64,000 nt of DNA from CBDCHC01 sp965277055 (GTDB taxonomy: Bacteria > Pseudomonadota > Gammaproteobacteria > PS1 > Pseudothioglobaceae), in contig OZ255703.1 of NCBI GenBank assembly GCA_965277055.1, positions 744,001 to 808,000 on the forward strand, read 5' to 3'. Made by a program: the position numbers and the translations under genes. Positions 9,113-18,130 of this stretch are shown here, one piece after another. The number at the start of each line of letters is the position of its first letter. Positions within the stretch are counted from its first letter, which is position 1. Under the pieces are notes generated by a model. It saw only the letters and a program-made list of their open reading frames with translations, made no database searches and was not told the origin of the DNA.

Positions 9113-9940
9113 ATGCCGATGTATCATTCTCCAACCAAGCTGAATTTGTTTTTACATATTCTTGATAAACGCTCTGATGGCTATCATAATTTAGAGACAA
9201 TTTTTCAACTGATAGACTATGGTGATGAAATAGAGATTACCACAACGAATAACGGGGTCATTCAGCGTATGTATGGCAATGAGCATATCGACCCCGATGA
9301 GGATTTACTGCTAAAAGCAGCCAATATATTACAGCCCTTTAATGCCTCAGGTAAGGGAGCAGATATTGGCATTCACAAACGTGCACCTATAGGTGGTGGT
9401 GTGGGCGGAGGGAGCTCTAATGCAGCTACCGTATTACTTGCCTTAAACGAACTGTGGGAGCTCGGACTCACTAATGCAGAACTGCAAAAACTAGCAGTCA
9501 ATTTGGGTGCAGATGTGCCAGTATTTGTGCTGGGGACTCATGCATTTGCCACTGGTATTGGCGAGGTACTTCATCCAGTGACATTACCCCAGCATTATTT
9601 TTTAGTATTATGTCCTGATGAGCCTATCAGTACTGCGGGTATTTTTAGTGATTCGTTATTGACAAAAAGCCCAAAACTTGAGAAAATACCAGACTTTTTT
9701 CAATCATTATCCCTAGAGAATGATTGTTTAAAAGCAGTAACTCATCAGAGTAGCAAGGTACGCATGTGTTTGGAGTTTTTAAATACTCTCCCCAATACGA
9801 TATCAGAAGCAAAACTTAGTGGCACTGGGTGTTGTATATTTACCGTATTTCAAACAGAGAAACATGCACAGTATGCCAGCGAACTATTGAAGAGAAGTGT
9901 CTATAATAACTATACGCATTTTATAGCTCGTAGCCTATAG
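9113..9940 (+). CDS. ispE: 4-diphosphocytidyl-2-C-methyl-D-erythritol kinase
   Basis: IspE phosphorylates CDP-methylerythritol in the MEP isoprenoid pathway. The GHMP-kinase features are clear: N-terminal SPTKLNLFLHILDKRSDGYH, the glycine-rich ATP loop PIGGGVGGGSSNAA, and late LSGTGCCIF. The start at 9113 (275 aa) is preferred to 9095 because the first six extra residues lack similarity and overlap the upstream gene. dxr, another MEP-pathway gene, lies at 43235. The order ispE, tRNA-Gln, prs is common in gammaproteobacteria. Confidence 0.95.
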   Translation: MPMYHSPTKLNLFLHILDKRSDGYHNLETIFQLIDYGDEIEITTTNNGVIQRMYGNEHIDPDEDLLLKAANILQPFNASGKGADIGIHKRAPIGGGVGGGSSNAATVLLALNELWELGLTNAELQKLAVNLGADVPVFVLGTHAFATGIGEVLHPVTLPQHYFLVLCPDEPISTAGIFSDSLLTKSPKLEKIPDFFQSLSLENDCLKAVTHQSSKVRMCLEFLNTLPNTISEAKLSGTGCCIFTVFQTEKHAQYASELLKRSVYNNYTHFIARSL

Positions 9941-9999
9941 TACAGGCAAGGTGTTATCACTGGTTATAATAAGCGGGAAGTGAGGTTTACTATTTTTAT

Positions 10000-10074
10000 T
10001 GGGCTGTCGCCAAGTGGTAAGGCAACGGGTTTTGATCCCGTCATTCGCAGGTTCGAATCCTGCCAGCCCAGCCA
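10000..10074 (+). tRNA. tRNA-Gln (anticodon TTG)
   Basis: The acceptor arm TGGGCTG (10000-10006) pairs with CAGCCCA (10064-10070), followed by G and encoded CCA. The anticodon stem ACGGG/CCCGT closes loop TTTTGAT, giving anticodon TTG. A TATAAT at 9965-9970 lies 30 bases upstream and is a plausible -10 box. It sits between ispE and prs, the usual place in gammaproteobacteria. Confidence 0.96.
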
Positions 10075-10090
10075 ATTACAATAAAAAACT

Positions 10091-11050
10091 ATGTCAAATA
10101 ACATAAAAATTTTTAGTGGTAACGCCAATCCTGCTCTTTCAACTGAAATCATTAATAACTTAAATCTTAGTCAAGGCAAGGCCGCAGTAGGTAAGTTTAG
10201 TGATGGGGAAACACAAGTTGAAATTTTAGAAAATGTTCGTGGCTGCGATGTCTTTATCATCCAGCCTACGTGCCCGCCTAACCCCGCAGAAACTTTAATG
10301 GAGCTGCTAGTCATGACAGATGCACTCAGACGCTCAAGTGCTAAGCGCATTACTGCAGTGATTCCATATTTTGGCTATGCCAGACAAGATAGACGCTCAC
10401 GTATGACCAGAGTACCCATTACTGCGAAACTCGCCGCTAAAATGGTAGAAAGCGCGGGGGTAGATAGAGTGCTTACTGTTGATTTACATGCGGATCAAAT
10501 TCAGGGGTTTTTTAATATTCCTATTGATAATATCTATGCACAACCGGTACTCGTACATGATATTATGCAACGACAACTCAAAAACATGGTAGTGGTATCA
10601 CCAGATGTAGGCGGTGTAGTACGTGCACGTGCTGCTGCTAAGAAACTAAACGATGCAGATCTCGCTATTATTGATAAACGTCGTCCAAAACCAAATATGG
10701 CTAAGGTGATGAATATTATCGGCCAAGTTGAAGGAAAAAACTGTATTATTATTGATGATATGGTAGATACTGCAGGAACCCTAGCCCAAGCAGCCGGAGC
10801 ACTAAAGAAAAACGGAGCACAAGCTGTATATGCTTATGCAACACACGCGGTGTTATCTGGCAAGGCAATAGAAAATATTAACAATTCTAAAATTGATGAA
10901 TTAGTCATTACCAATAGCATTCCACTGAATATTGCGAGTAGTGCTTGCCCAAAAATCAAGCAACTGAGCATTGCCCCAATGTTGGCAGAAGTCATTAACA
11001 GAATTAGTAAAGAACAATCAATTAGTACTATTTACAAGGATGAAAAATAG
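10091..11050 (+). CDS. prs: Ribose-phosphate pyrophosphokinase
   Basis: Prs makes PRPP from ribose 5-phosphate and ATP, feeding nucleotide, histidine and tryptophan synthesis. The 319-aa sequence is standard: IFSGNANPALS at the start, the flexible-loop and ATP region YFGYARQDRRSR, DLHADQIQGFF, and the PRPP-binding loop CIIIDDMVDTAGTL. The product would supply pyrE and purC, which are also in this window. Confidence 0.97.
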   Translation: MSNNIKIFSGNANPALSTEIINNLNLSQGKAAVGKFSDGETQVEILENVRGCDVFIIQPTCPPNPAETLMELLVMTDALRRSSAKRITAVIPYFGYARQDRRSRMTRVPITAKLAAKMVESAGVDRVLTVDLHADQIQGFFNIPIDNIYAQPVLVHDIMQRQLKNMVVVSPDVGGVVRARAAAKKLNDADLAIIDKRRPKPNMAKVMNIIGQVEGKNCIIIDDMVDTAGTLAQAAGALKKNGAQAVYAYATHAVLSGKAIENINNSKIDELVITNSIPLNIASSACPKIKQLSIAPMLAEVINRISKEQSISTIYKDEK

Positions 11051-11091
11051 AGCTAATCACCACATACCCATACTTCGGGAAATAACAATAT

Positions 11092-12915
11092 ATGAAAAGT
11101 ACCAAAACAAAAACAAAAAGCAATAGTCACAAACAAGCACTGCAAAACCTGATTATCCAAGGGAAATCACAAGGCTACTTGACCTATGCAGAAATCAATG
11201 ATGCCCTCCCTAAAGAGCTCATTGATAATGACAAAATTGAGTCCATTGCTACTATCCTAGAAGAGCTGGGGATTTTAATTACCGATGAAGTACCAGATGC
11301 AGATGATTTGGTAGTAGAAACAGGCGCTCAAGCAGAAGCAGCATCTTCTGAAGCTGCTCTGGCAGCTCTCGCTGCACTTGATAGTGAGTTTGGCCGGACT
11401 ACTGACCCAGTACGGATGTATATGCGTGAAATGGGGAGTGTTGAGCTACTTGAGCATTCAGATGAAATTAAAATTGCTAAGGATATTGAAGCAGGAGTAT
11501 TTGATATTATGTATGCGATTACTCGTTATCCTAAAGTATTAGAAATATTCTTCAAAGAGTATAATCGTTTGAACGAAGGAAAATGTAAACTCACCGATGC
11601 AGTCATTGGTTATAAAGGTGATGATGTAGAATACGAAGAAAAACAAGCCGAACTCAAAACTCTAGAGGAAAACGAAGAATTTGAAGATGAAGAGTTACTT
11701 GATGAGTTAGAATATGCCGGGCCTGATGAAGGCAAGATATATGAACTCTTTGATGTGATTTTGGCTGACTTTGACGCATACGAAACAGCAAATAAAAAAC
11801 ACGGCTATACCCACAAAACAACTAACACACTCAGACTAAAACTTTCTCAGTCTGTTTCAGAGCTGCGCCTTGCACCGAAATTAGTAGCACTGATGATAGA
11901 GATGGTGGATGACAAACTCGAAAAGATTAAGCAATTTGAAACACATATTTTAAAAACCTGTTTAGATGCTGGCGTAGATAGAGCAGAGCTCTTTGCAGCG
12001 TGGGAAGGGAATGAAACAAATAATAATTTCCTAGATGCATGCAATCTCTCAAAAGAAACACGTAGTGCATTAGACACTGAGGCGATTTATTATGCGCAAA
12101 AATCACTCCTTGACATTGAAACAGGGATGCAAATCACCATAGCAGAGATTAAAGATATTGGTAAATGCTATAAAAAAGGCGATAGAACAGCCAAGAAATC
12201 GAAGCAGGTCATGGTAGAAGCAAACTTACGCTTAGTAATTTCTATTGCCAAAAAATATGCCAACAGAGGCTTACAATTCCTAGACCTTATTCAAGAAGGT
12301 AATGTAGGACTTATGAAAGCGGTAGATAAATTTGAGTATCGTCGTGGGTATAAGTTTTCGACCTATGCAACTTGGTGGATTCGCCAAGCAATTACTAGAT
12401 CAATTGCCGACCAAGCGCGTACTATTCGTATTCCAGTCCACATGATTGAAACCATTAACAAATTTAACCGTGTGCGTCGCCAACTCTTGCAAAAACATGG
12501 TAGAGAAGGCACTCCTGAAGAGTTAGCAGAAGAAATGGAACTCCCTATTAATAAAATCGCTCGCATTCTCAAAATCGCTAAAGAACCACTTTCTATGGAG
12601 ACCCCAGTAGGTGATGATGAAGATTCTAGCGTAGGTGACTTTATTGAAGATACTAACCTAGTTTCACCAGTCGATGCAACCTTTAAGGAAAGCTTGCGTG
12701 AAACTACTAAAGAGCTACTAGATAACCTCTCACCACGTGAAGCAAAAGTACTACAAATGCGTTTTGGTATTGGCATGAGCCATGATCATACCTTAGAAGA
12801 AGTAGGTAGACAATTTGACGTCACCCGTGAGCGCATCAGACAAATAGAAGCAAAAGCACTGAGAAAACTGCGTCACCCATCACGTGCACATAAGTTGCAA
12901 AGTTTCTTAGAGTAA
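11092..12915 (+). CDS. rpoD: RNA polymerase primary sigma factor (sigma-70)
   Basis: RpoD directs RNA polymerase to housekeeping promoters. All regions are recognisable in the 607 aa. They are region 1.1 at the N-terminus, region 1.2 (DPVRMYMREMGSVELL), an acidic non-conserved stretch, and region 2 (FLDLIQEGNVGLMKAVDKFE, then YATWWIRQAITRSI for -10 recognition). Region 3 follows, then region 4.2 (TLEEVGRQFDVTRERIRQIE) for -35 recognition. The dnaG gene that usually precedes rpoD is absent here; prs takes that place. The conserved regions fit the consensus TTGACA and TATAAT boxes seen elsewhere in the window. Confidence 0.97.
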   Translation: MKSTKTKTKSNSHKQALQNLIIQGKSQGYLTYAEINDALPKELIDNDKIESIATILEELGILITDEVPDADDLVVETGAQAEAASSEAALAALAALDSEFGRTTDPVRMYMREMGSVELLEHSDEIKIAKDIEAGVFDIMYAITRYPKVLEIFFKEYNRLNEGKCKLTDAVIGYKGDDVEYEEKQAELKTLEENEEFEDEELLDELEYAGPDEGKIYELFDVILADFDAYETANKKHGYTHKTTNTLRLKLSQSVSELRLAPKLVALMIEMVDDKLEKIKQFETHILKTCLDAGVDRAELFAAWEGNETNNNFLDACNLSKETRSALDTEAIYYAQKSLLDIETGMQITIAEIKDIGKCYKKGDRTAKKSKQVMVEANLRLVISIAKKYANRGLQFLDLIQEGNVGLMKAVDKFEYRRGYKFSTYATWWIRQAITRSIADQARTIRIPVHMIETINKFNRVRRQLLQKHGREGTPEELAEEMELPINKIARILKIAKEPLSMETPVGDDEDSSVGDFIEDTNLVSPVDATFKESLRETTKELLDNLSPREAKVLQMRFGIGMSHDHTLEEVGRQFDVTRERIRQIEAKALRKLRHPSRAHKLQSFLE

Positions 12916-12954
12916 AGTTAAGTATAATTACTTCACACACCAACTACAGTTTAC

Positions 12955-13031
12955 GGGCCTATAGCTCAGTTGGTTAGAGCAGTCGACTCATAATCGATTG
13001 GTCCTTGGTTCAAGTCCAAGTAGGCCCACCA
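12955..13031 (+). tRNA. tRNA-Ile2 (anticodon CAT, lysidine type)
   Basis: The acceptor arm GGGCCTA (12955-12961) pairs with TAGGCCC (13021-13027), followed by A and CCA. The anticodon loop CTCATAA gives CAT. The GACTCATAATCG anticodon arm and the TTGGTC variable region resemble E. coli tRNA-Ile2 rather than elongator tRNA-Met, so the anticodon C is probably converted to lysidine by TilS to read AUA. The 3' part of the gene is the attachment site of the element that follows. A -10-like TATAAT is at 12923-12928. Confidence 0.88.
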
Positions 13032-13032
13032 A
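12986..13032. repeat. attL (47-bp direct repeat, within tRNA-Ile2)
   Basis: This copy begins ACTCATAATCGATTGG in the anticodon loop, includes the T arm and CCA, and ends one base past the tRNA. It is identical to 21351-21397. The tRNA gene remains complete on this side. Confidence 0.93.
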
Positions 13033-13109
13033 TTTAAAGTATTGTTTTATATGTATTTTCATACACTAAACAACTATTACAACCATTTGCATTTATCACA
13101 TATTTACTA

Positions 13110-13128
13110 ATTCGTAAGGATTACGTAA
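13110..13128 (+). repeat. Left arm-type repeat (two 10-bp half repeats)
   Basis: The 19-bp sequence ATTCGTAAGGATTACGTAA is repeated exactly, in the same orientation, at 21200-21218 near the other end. Internally it is a tandem repeat of ATTMCGTAA-like 10-mers. Its placement close to both att sites suggests arm-type integrase binding sites. This is inference. Confidence 0.6.
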
Positions 13129-13132
13129 CATC

Positions 13133-13174
13133 AAAAATACTTTGATACATGAGGTTCTATATCAAGGTATTTTT
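13133..13174. promoter_or_regulatory. Inverted repeat upstream of XRE gene (operator or terminator)
   Basis: AAAAATACTTTGATA (13133-13147) is mirrored by TATCAAGGTATTTTT (13160-13174), 14 of 15 positions pairing, with T7 at the right end. It lies 22 bp before the XRE regulator gene. It could be that regulator's operator, or a rho-independent terminator stopping tRNA-Ile2 transcripts inside the element. Confidence 0.5.
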
Positions 13175-13196
13175 TTAATATTACGGAGTAAATAAA

Positions 13197-13844
13197 ATGA
13201 TTACAAGCAAACAAGCAAAAGAATATAGACTATCACTAGGTCTATCACAAAATTTCATCTCAAAAGCTACAGGGCTATCACGCCCCTATCTTTCAAACTT
13301 TGAAGCTGGTAAATTTGATCCAGATTTAGAATTTAAAGAAACGCTGGAGGCTTTCTTTATTAAACAAGGTATTCAAGTTGATAATGCAGAGCAACCAAAG
13401 GGTGATGATGATACCAAAAAATTAGAGTATCAAGAAACTAAAGTTATTAAGCCAATAAATGGTATTGTTCCTGATATTGACTTTATTTCTTACAATGAAG
13501 CTGTGAGCATCATGGGTGATATAGGACTGCTAAATAGTGACTTATTACTTTTATCTGAAGAAAGCATGCCTACAAAAGAAGTGGGCTTACCTTTTCTTGA
13601 AAGTACAGTCATAGATCAAGAAGAGAGCCTAAAGATTATTAAAAATACTATATATCGCATGGCAAAGGCTTATATTGATATTATGCACATTACAGGGGAT
13701 TATTCAATCAATGCAGTATATGATGAAGAAATACCGCACCTATCTGAATTAAAAACAGATAGAGAGCGCTCTATAAATGAGTACATTCTATACTTTATTA
13801 ATAATATTGATGACAATACTACCGACACCGAACAAGAGGAGTAG
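13197..13844 (+). CDS. XRE-family transcriptional regulator
   Basis: The 215-aa protein starts with a Cro/CI-type helix-turn-helix (residues about 8-60: EYRLSLGLSQNFISKATGLS, then RPYLSNFEAGK). The remainder is acidic and has no domain I recognise. In a satellite such a gene is usually the repressor or a lysogeny-linked regulator. A GGAG ribosome site precedes the ATG. It is the only plus-strand gene of the element and is convergent with the DUF4145-like gene, with a shared hairpin terminator between them. Confidence 0.82.
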   Translation: MITSKQAKEYRLSLGLSQNFISKATGLSRPYLSNFEAGKFDPDLEFKETLEAFFIKQGIQVDNAEQPKGDDDTKKLEYQETKVIKPINGIVPDIDFISYNEAVSIMGDIGLLNSDLLLLSEESMPTKEVGLPFLESTVIDQEESLKIIKNTIYRMAKAYIDIMHITGDYSINAVYDEEIPHLSELKTDRERSINEYILYFINNIDDNTTDTEQEE

Positions 13845-13866
13845 GTACAATTTTCACTAATAAATT

Positions 13867-13889
13867 AAACCGCTCCGTATGAGCGGTTT
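13867..13889. terminator. Bidirectional hairpin terminator
   Basis: AAACCGCTC and GAGCGGTTT form a perfect 9-bp stem with the 5-base loop CGTAT. It lies between the convergent XRE and DUF4145-like genes and touches the stop codon of the latter. Confidence 0.75.
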
Positions 13890-14559
13890 AGTCTGACATA
13901 TCTTGTAAATATTGATCTGACAATATATCATTTTCAATATAATTAACCACTAATTTAATCAATATCTTTAAATCTTTTATATCTTTTTGTTCCCATTTTC
14001 TAACATAATGAGTTTCATCATTACCTAGCCAAACAGCAAGTTTAGATAACTTTTTGATTCTTGAATCTTCTATGTAATCATTGATACATTGTGATAAAAG
14101 TTTCCTTTTAATCTCTTCTTCATTTTTTGGGTTTTTAACAATAGCAAAATCCTTGATTAGAAACTCTATAGATTTCCTCAATCCAACTCCTGCTATGTCT
14201 TCCATACTCATAGAAAGAGCTTGTATAGCCTGGTTGTATATTTTTATAAAATTAATAGATATTCCTTGTATTTCTCCAGAAAAACTCTCTTTCTTATATG
14301 TGGTTGGTTGTGAGTCTATAAGTTCGGCTGGATTACTCGAATCATACGCTTTAACATTATATGAAGAAATAAATAGTTTTCTGCAATTTTGGTGAGTGCA
14401 TTGAAATAACAACTGAGCATAATCATCAGCAATAAATAATCCCTTTTCAAACTTAGGAGCTATAGAGTTATGACATTGAGGGCATATACTGGGGGGGTGG
14501 GCAAGTATCCTATTTTTATGTCTATTGTTATTCGATAATTCAAATATAATTTTATTCAT
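13888..14559 (-). CDS. DUF4145-like protein with N-terminal zinc ribbon
   Basis: The 223-aa protein has a probable zinc ribbon near the start: CPQC at about residues 26-29 and a second pair CTHQNC about 30 residues on. The C-terminal half follows the DUF4145 pattern: a helix with GVGLRKSIEFLIKD, then SKLAVWLGNDETHY and a terminal helix. DUF4145 is known fused to restriction enzymes and near defence genes, but its biochemical role is unclear. Its place beside attL, outside the replication operon, fits accessory cargo of a P4-like satellite. It is A+T rich. Confidence 0.65.
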   Translation of the reverse strand: MNKIIFELSNNNRHKNRILAHPPSICPQCHNSIAPKFEKGLFIADDYAQLLFQCTHQNCRKLFISSYNVKAYDSSNPAELIDSQPTTYKKESFSGEIQGISINFIKIYNQAIQALSMSMEDIAGVGLRKSIEFLIKDFAIVKNPKNEEEIKRKLLSQCINDYIEDSRIKKLSKLAVWLGNDETHYVRKWEQKDIKDLKILIKLVVNYIENDILSDQYLQDMSD

Positions 14560-14952
14560 AGGTTATTATTAAAATGCAAAGTGAAATTTTATCATTTTAA
14601 TATCTCAAAAAACATACACAACGTACACTCATACACTTTTAAGAATATTTACATTATAAATCAATTAGTTAAAAAATGTATTTTGTATGTATATGTGTTG
14701 TTTGTGAGTGTATATTGTATTTCGCCTTGTGTATGTTGTGTATGTTGTGTATGTTATTTTTGTAAGACATGCACCGCTAAAACTGATATAAATATGTAGT
14801 TATAGTAATTTAGTGTATGTTGTGTATGTTATATCTTTTAATAAATAAAAAAGATAGATAAATAACCAATATACCTTTTGGATTTTTTCACATCTCTATT
14901 ATAAACGTACACAAAAAAACCGCCCATAAAGAGCGGTTGTTTTATCATCACA
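14560..14952. repeat. Iteron-like cluster, candidate satellite origin
   Basis: Three tandem GTGTATGTT 9-mers lie at 14729-14755 and two more at 14813-14830. The reverse complement AACATACAC occurs at 14611, followed by near copies AACGTACAC at 14620 and 14904. The stretch between the DUF4145-like gene and the primase operon is extremely A+T rich and has no convincing gene. Directly repeated 9-mers in both orientations beside a primase-helicase gene resemble iterons to which a P4-alpha-like protein could bind. Confidence 0.6.
14913..14938 (-). terminator. Intrinsic terminator of the primase operon
   Basis: Read on the minus strand, AACCGC-CTC...GCGGTT forms a stem directly followed by T7, 15 bases after the stop of the last gene of the leftward operon (14953). 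It has the typical form of a rho-independent terminator. Confidence 0.75.
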
Positions 14953-15363
14953 CTATGATAATGCTTTTTTTCTGAGCCTATATGATTTTTGCCTACAAAC
15001 TGAGCTACAATACTTCTGATTAGGTTTAATTGTTGTCCCACACATCGAACACGCATTTTGAAAAATTCTATCTTTTTTATCAATACCCTCGCTGGCATAT
15101 TTAATTAAGAAATGATTCATATTATCAACTAAACGCATAAATCCAACATAGTCATAATTTTTTTTGACTTCTGCCATAAAGAATAATAAGGATTTAGATA
15201 TAGAATCAAGTGGTGGATTTTTAATACTTAGCATTTGATATTGTTCAAAATTAATGCCAAATATTTTGCACCAAGTTTTGACATTAATATCAACAATATC
15301 ATGAATATTGTTAAATCTTATAACCTCAACTTTTGAGTATTCATTAACTATGCTGTTTATCAT
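14953..15363 (-). CDS. Small satellite protein with C-terminal zinc finger
   Basis: The 136-aa protein is unknown over its first 100 residues. Its end, CSMCGTTIKPNQKYCSSVC (about 107-125), followed by a basic tail RQKSYRLRKK, is a typical CxxC...CxxxC zinc ribbon likely to bind nucleic acid. Its start overlaps the primase stop by four bases (ATGA type), so it is probably translationally coupled to the primase. It is the last gene of the leftward operon. Confidence 0.7.
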   Translation of the reverse strand: MINSIVNEYSKVEVIRFNNIHDIVDINVKTWCKIFGINFEQYQMLSIKNPPLDSISKSLLFFMAEVKKNYDYVGFMRLVDNMNHFLIKYASEGIDKKDRIFQNACSMCGTTIKPNQKYCSSVCRQKSYRLRKKALS

Positions 15364-17744
15364 AAGGAGCCTCCTTTTATTTTAGTAATTTTTACCCTTG
15401 ATCCTTTACTTCCTCTAGTCTGTTCATTATCGACAATAACACCGATATTCATAAGAGCGGTATTATTCTTTTCTAGCTTCGCTGATAGCCCTTTAGGGGT
15501 AAGATTATCTAGACTCATTCCATTACGATAACCTAAACCCTTTAACTGTTTTAAGAGAACATGCCAATAATCTAAAAAACAGCCATCTGGGTAATAACCA
15601 TCTACTATAGCCGAGTTATCTAAATTATCTAAGAAATCAAGTAATACAATTATCACTGGTTCGCTTTCTAATGTTCGTATCGCTACATCATCCTGATATT
15701 GCTTGTACGTGGCTAAAAAATTACCTTTGCCCCAGTTCATAATATCCTCTAATACTGTGCCTATCTTGCCATATTCTGCCATTCTAGGTAAATTATTAGC
15801 ATTAACATTAGGTAAAGTGTGCAGCACTTGAGAAAGTGTATCAAGCAACGCTCCAAAAATCTCTGCCTTGTCCTGGATAAACTCCTCTTTGAGTTCGCTA
15901 TCGGTCTTTCGGATTGTGTCATCAATTTTTGAGAGTTTTAATACCACGCTTCTACTGAGTAAATCTTGCTGAGAGATAAATCCAGTAATACCATTTAGCA
16001 TAATTGGGTTTTTCACAACTTGTAAGCTCTCTTCATCATCAGTATATTTTTTACGCCCGGATATCGCCCCACCTGTAGAGATAGTGCAGAGCTGGTCTTG
16101 TTCGGTAGGAGTAAGATTATTCTTACCACTTCCCAGATTTTCAAGAGATACGATATAGTTATTCTTTGCTTGGATTGGTAAAAAATCACTACCACTACTT
16201 TTCATGCGCAAATTCCCCAGTGAGGGATCAATTAACTCTCTTAGGTTGTATTGAGTAGTGCTTTTTGCCGTACCCTCGCCACCAGTTAAAACTAATACAG
16301 GGTAACCACTAAATGGAATAAAGCAGTTAATAATCCACGCTAACGCCAATTTTTGCTGATTTTCATCTTTAATATTAGTGTATTTCCAGAGCTTGGATAT
16401 ATCGCCTTTTTGCGTTGGTAGTGGTAGTGGTTGCATATCTTTACTGGTTTCAAACCTAATACCTGTACTTTTTGATTGTACTACTTCCCAACCTTTGGCA
16501 TTAACCTTGATAACATTAAAATTATCATCTGCTAAATCAATATAAATATTAGCCTTGTCACTACTATATCCCACTCTTTTAAATATCTCTGTTTTTTTGG
16601 CATTAAACATTACTTCACCATTGATATTATGGATAACATCTTTTACAGCATTATCCTTAATATAGCCACCCATAATAGAGCGGTATTCATAGGTGAGATA
16701 ATCTCTAAATATAGAGCTTTTAACTTTTACTGTTTGCCCTGTAGGTAGTGTGGCGTATGCAGTATCATCAACACTTTTAACGAGCTCTAATTTAGCCAAA
16801 ACCTTATCAATAAAATTAGGCTCTTTTTCTTTAAAAACCTGCTCATCAATAACAACATTAGATATTACTCTTTTAACCTCCTCTAAGCCTTTTTCTTGGC
16901 GTAAGTCATCAAAGTCTGTGCCTTTAATGCCCTCTGGATAAACAAAAGGAATATTGTATTTTTTCCTTAGGCTCTTAGCGGTTATTACTCCAGCGTTTTT
17001 ATCCTTGCTATGATCATTATCTGCACAGTTAATAATCTGCTTGTTGGGGTAACGGTTTTTAAGTGCAAGAATTATAGGCTCAAGGTTGCCGTTATCAATG
17101 GCAAATATTACCGTTCGCACCTTGTCAAAGGCAAGATATACGCTAAGGGCTGTAGCGTAACCCTCGCATATATAAACTTCTTTATTAACACTACCAAAAC
17201 TACCTAATATGCAGAAACTCCCTTTTTTGACACTGCCCTTTAGCAGTTGCTTTTTGCCGTCTGGGTAGATAGTTTGTAAGCTCGTGATTTCATCATCAAT
17301 ATTAGACAATGGGATAATGAGATTACCTTTATCATCTTGCTTTGCAGGGTGTTCAAAATCGCCCAGGTTATCAAAGCCTTTAGATTTCAAATATCCATTA
17401 AAAAGAGTATTATCACTTGCAGAGTTATACAATCCTTGAGCTTCTTTTTTAGCTTGTAATTGGCGTTGTTTTTGCTCCTCTTTATACTTAGCTTGAGTGT
17501 TTTGTATCTGGTGTTTTTCCTCTTTGGTTATACTTTCGCCTGTACTTTTCCAGTTAATTTTAGTACCACTTACCCAGTCGCCATATTCAGCAACATAAAA
17601 ACCGCCATTATCATAAACCACATACCAGCCATTTTTATCACCTCGCTTTTTGGTATCAAAACGTCTTACATTACCAAACTCAAAAGAGCCTTTATAGTTA
17701 TATCCATTATTTGCCATATCTTGGCGTAGTGCTTCTAAACTCAC
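15360..17744 (-). CDS. Toprim primase / helicase, P4-alpha-like replication protein
   Basis: The 794-aa protein combines a Toprim module and an ATPase. Toprim: E194 in YICEGYATA, and D242/D244 in ADND, preceded by VIFAIDNGN. The helicase part has Walker A GGEGTAKST (488-496) and later SLENLG and LDNLDNS-like stretches. This is the architecture of replication proteins of P4-like satellites and related elements. It starts with GTG at 17744, overlapping the preceding stop, with a GGAGG site just before. It probably initiates at the iteron region downstream. Confidence 0.85.
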   Translation of the reverse strand: MSLEALRQDMANNGYNYKGSFEFGNVRRFDTKKRGDKNGWYVVYDNGGFYVAEYGDWVSGTKINWKSTGESITKEEKHQIQNTQAKYKEEQKQRQLQAKKEAQGLYNSASDNTLFNGYLKSKGFDNLGDFEHPAKQDDKGNLIIPLSNIDDEITSLQTIYPDGKKQLLKGSVKKGSFCILGSFGSVNKEVYICEGYATALSVYLAFDKVRTVIFAIDNGNLEPIILALKNRYPNKQIINCADNDHSKDKNAGVITAKSLRKKYNIPFVYPEGIKGTDFDDLRQEKGLEEVKRVISNVVIDEQVFKEKEPNFIDKVLAKLELVKSVDDTAYATLPTGQTVKVKSSIFRDYLTYEYRSIMGGYIKDNAVKDVIHNINGEVMFNAKKTEIFKRVGYSSDKANIYIDLADDNFNVIKVNAKGWEVVQSKSTGIRFETSKDMQPLPLPTQKGDISKLWKYTNIKDENQQKLALAWIINCFIPFSGYPVLVLTGGEGTAKSTTQYNLRELIDPSLGNLRMKSSGSDFLPIQAKNNYIVSLENLGSGKNNLTPTEQDQLCTISTGGAISGRKKYTDDEESLQVVKNPIMLNGITGFISQQDLLSRSVVLKLSKIDDTIRKTDSELKEEFIQDKAEIFGALLDTLSQVLHTLPNVNANNLPRMAEYGKIGTVLEDIMNWGKGNFLATYKQYQDDVAIRTLESEPVIIVLLDFLDNLDNSAIVDGYYPDGCFLDYWHVLLKQLKGLGYRNGMSLDNLTPKGLSAKLEKNNTALMNIGVIVDNEQTRGSKGSRVKITKIKGGSL

Positions 17745-18130
17745 GCTACACCTCCTAACTGATAATTTGCCAATTCTTGGAGTCTAGCATTAACTTCATT
17801 TTTAATATTTCTAACATGATGAATTGGTAGTTTTTTCTTACCCTCTTTCCATTTATAGACTTTCTTTTTACCTACCCAACCAAATAGAAAATTCCAGTTT
17901 TTCTCATCTTTTAAGTGTAAGTAATACCAAAATAATGGCTTGGAATTCTGCAACTGAAAACCCTGGTCAAGGGCGGTATTACCACCCTGTAAAATGTTGG
18001 TAAAACCCTTGTAAGTACTTGGGAAACAGGCATTTACAATATTTATAGTTTCGGGTTCTATTTGTTGGATTTCATAAAAACCAAAGTGCAATAATGCCTC
18101 ATTGCATTTATCTATTATTGATAAACTCAT
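17741..18130 (-). CDS. Hypothetical satellite protein (129 aa)
   Basis: I do not recognise this protein. It has a tryptophan- and lysine-rich middle (FLFGWVGKKKVYKWKEGKKK) and no signal peptide or membrane segment. The start ATG shares bases with the preceding stop (ATGA) and has a GGAGG site, and its stop overlaps the primase GTG. The gene is therefore firmly embedded in the replication operon. A role linked to replication or its control is only a guess from position. Confidence 0.7.
   Translation of the reverse strand: MSLSIIDKCNEALLHFGFYEIQQIEPETINIVNACFPSTYKGFTNILQGGNTALDQGFQLQNSKPLFWYYLHLKDEKNWNFLFGWVGKKKVYKWKEGKKKLPIHHVRNIKNEVNARLQELANYQLGGVA

Noticed and set aside
14581..14799. A 72-codon plus-strand frame (MKFYHFNIS...)
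   Set aside because: It runs through the iteron cluster; the Val/Cys/Tyr-rich translation reflects the repeats, not a protein.
14690..14830. CRISPR-like short repeats GTGTATGTT
   Set aside because: Repeats are 9 bp, mostly abutting and in both orientations, with no spacers and no cas genes; iterons fit better.
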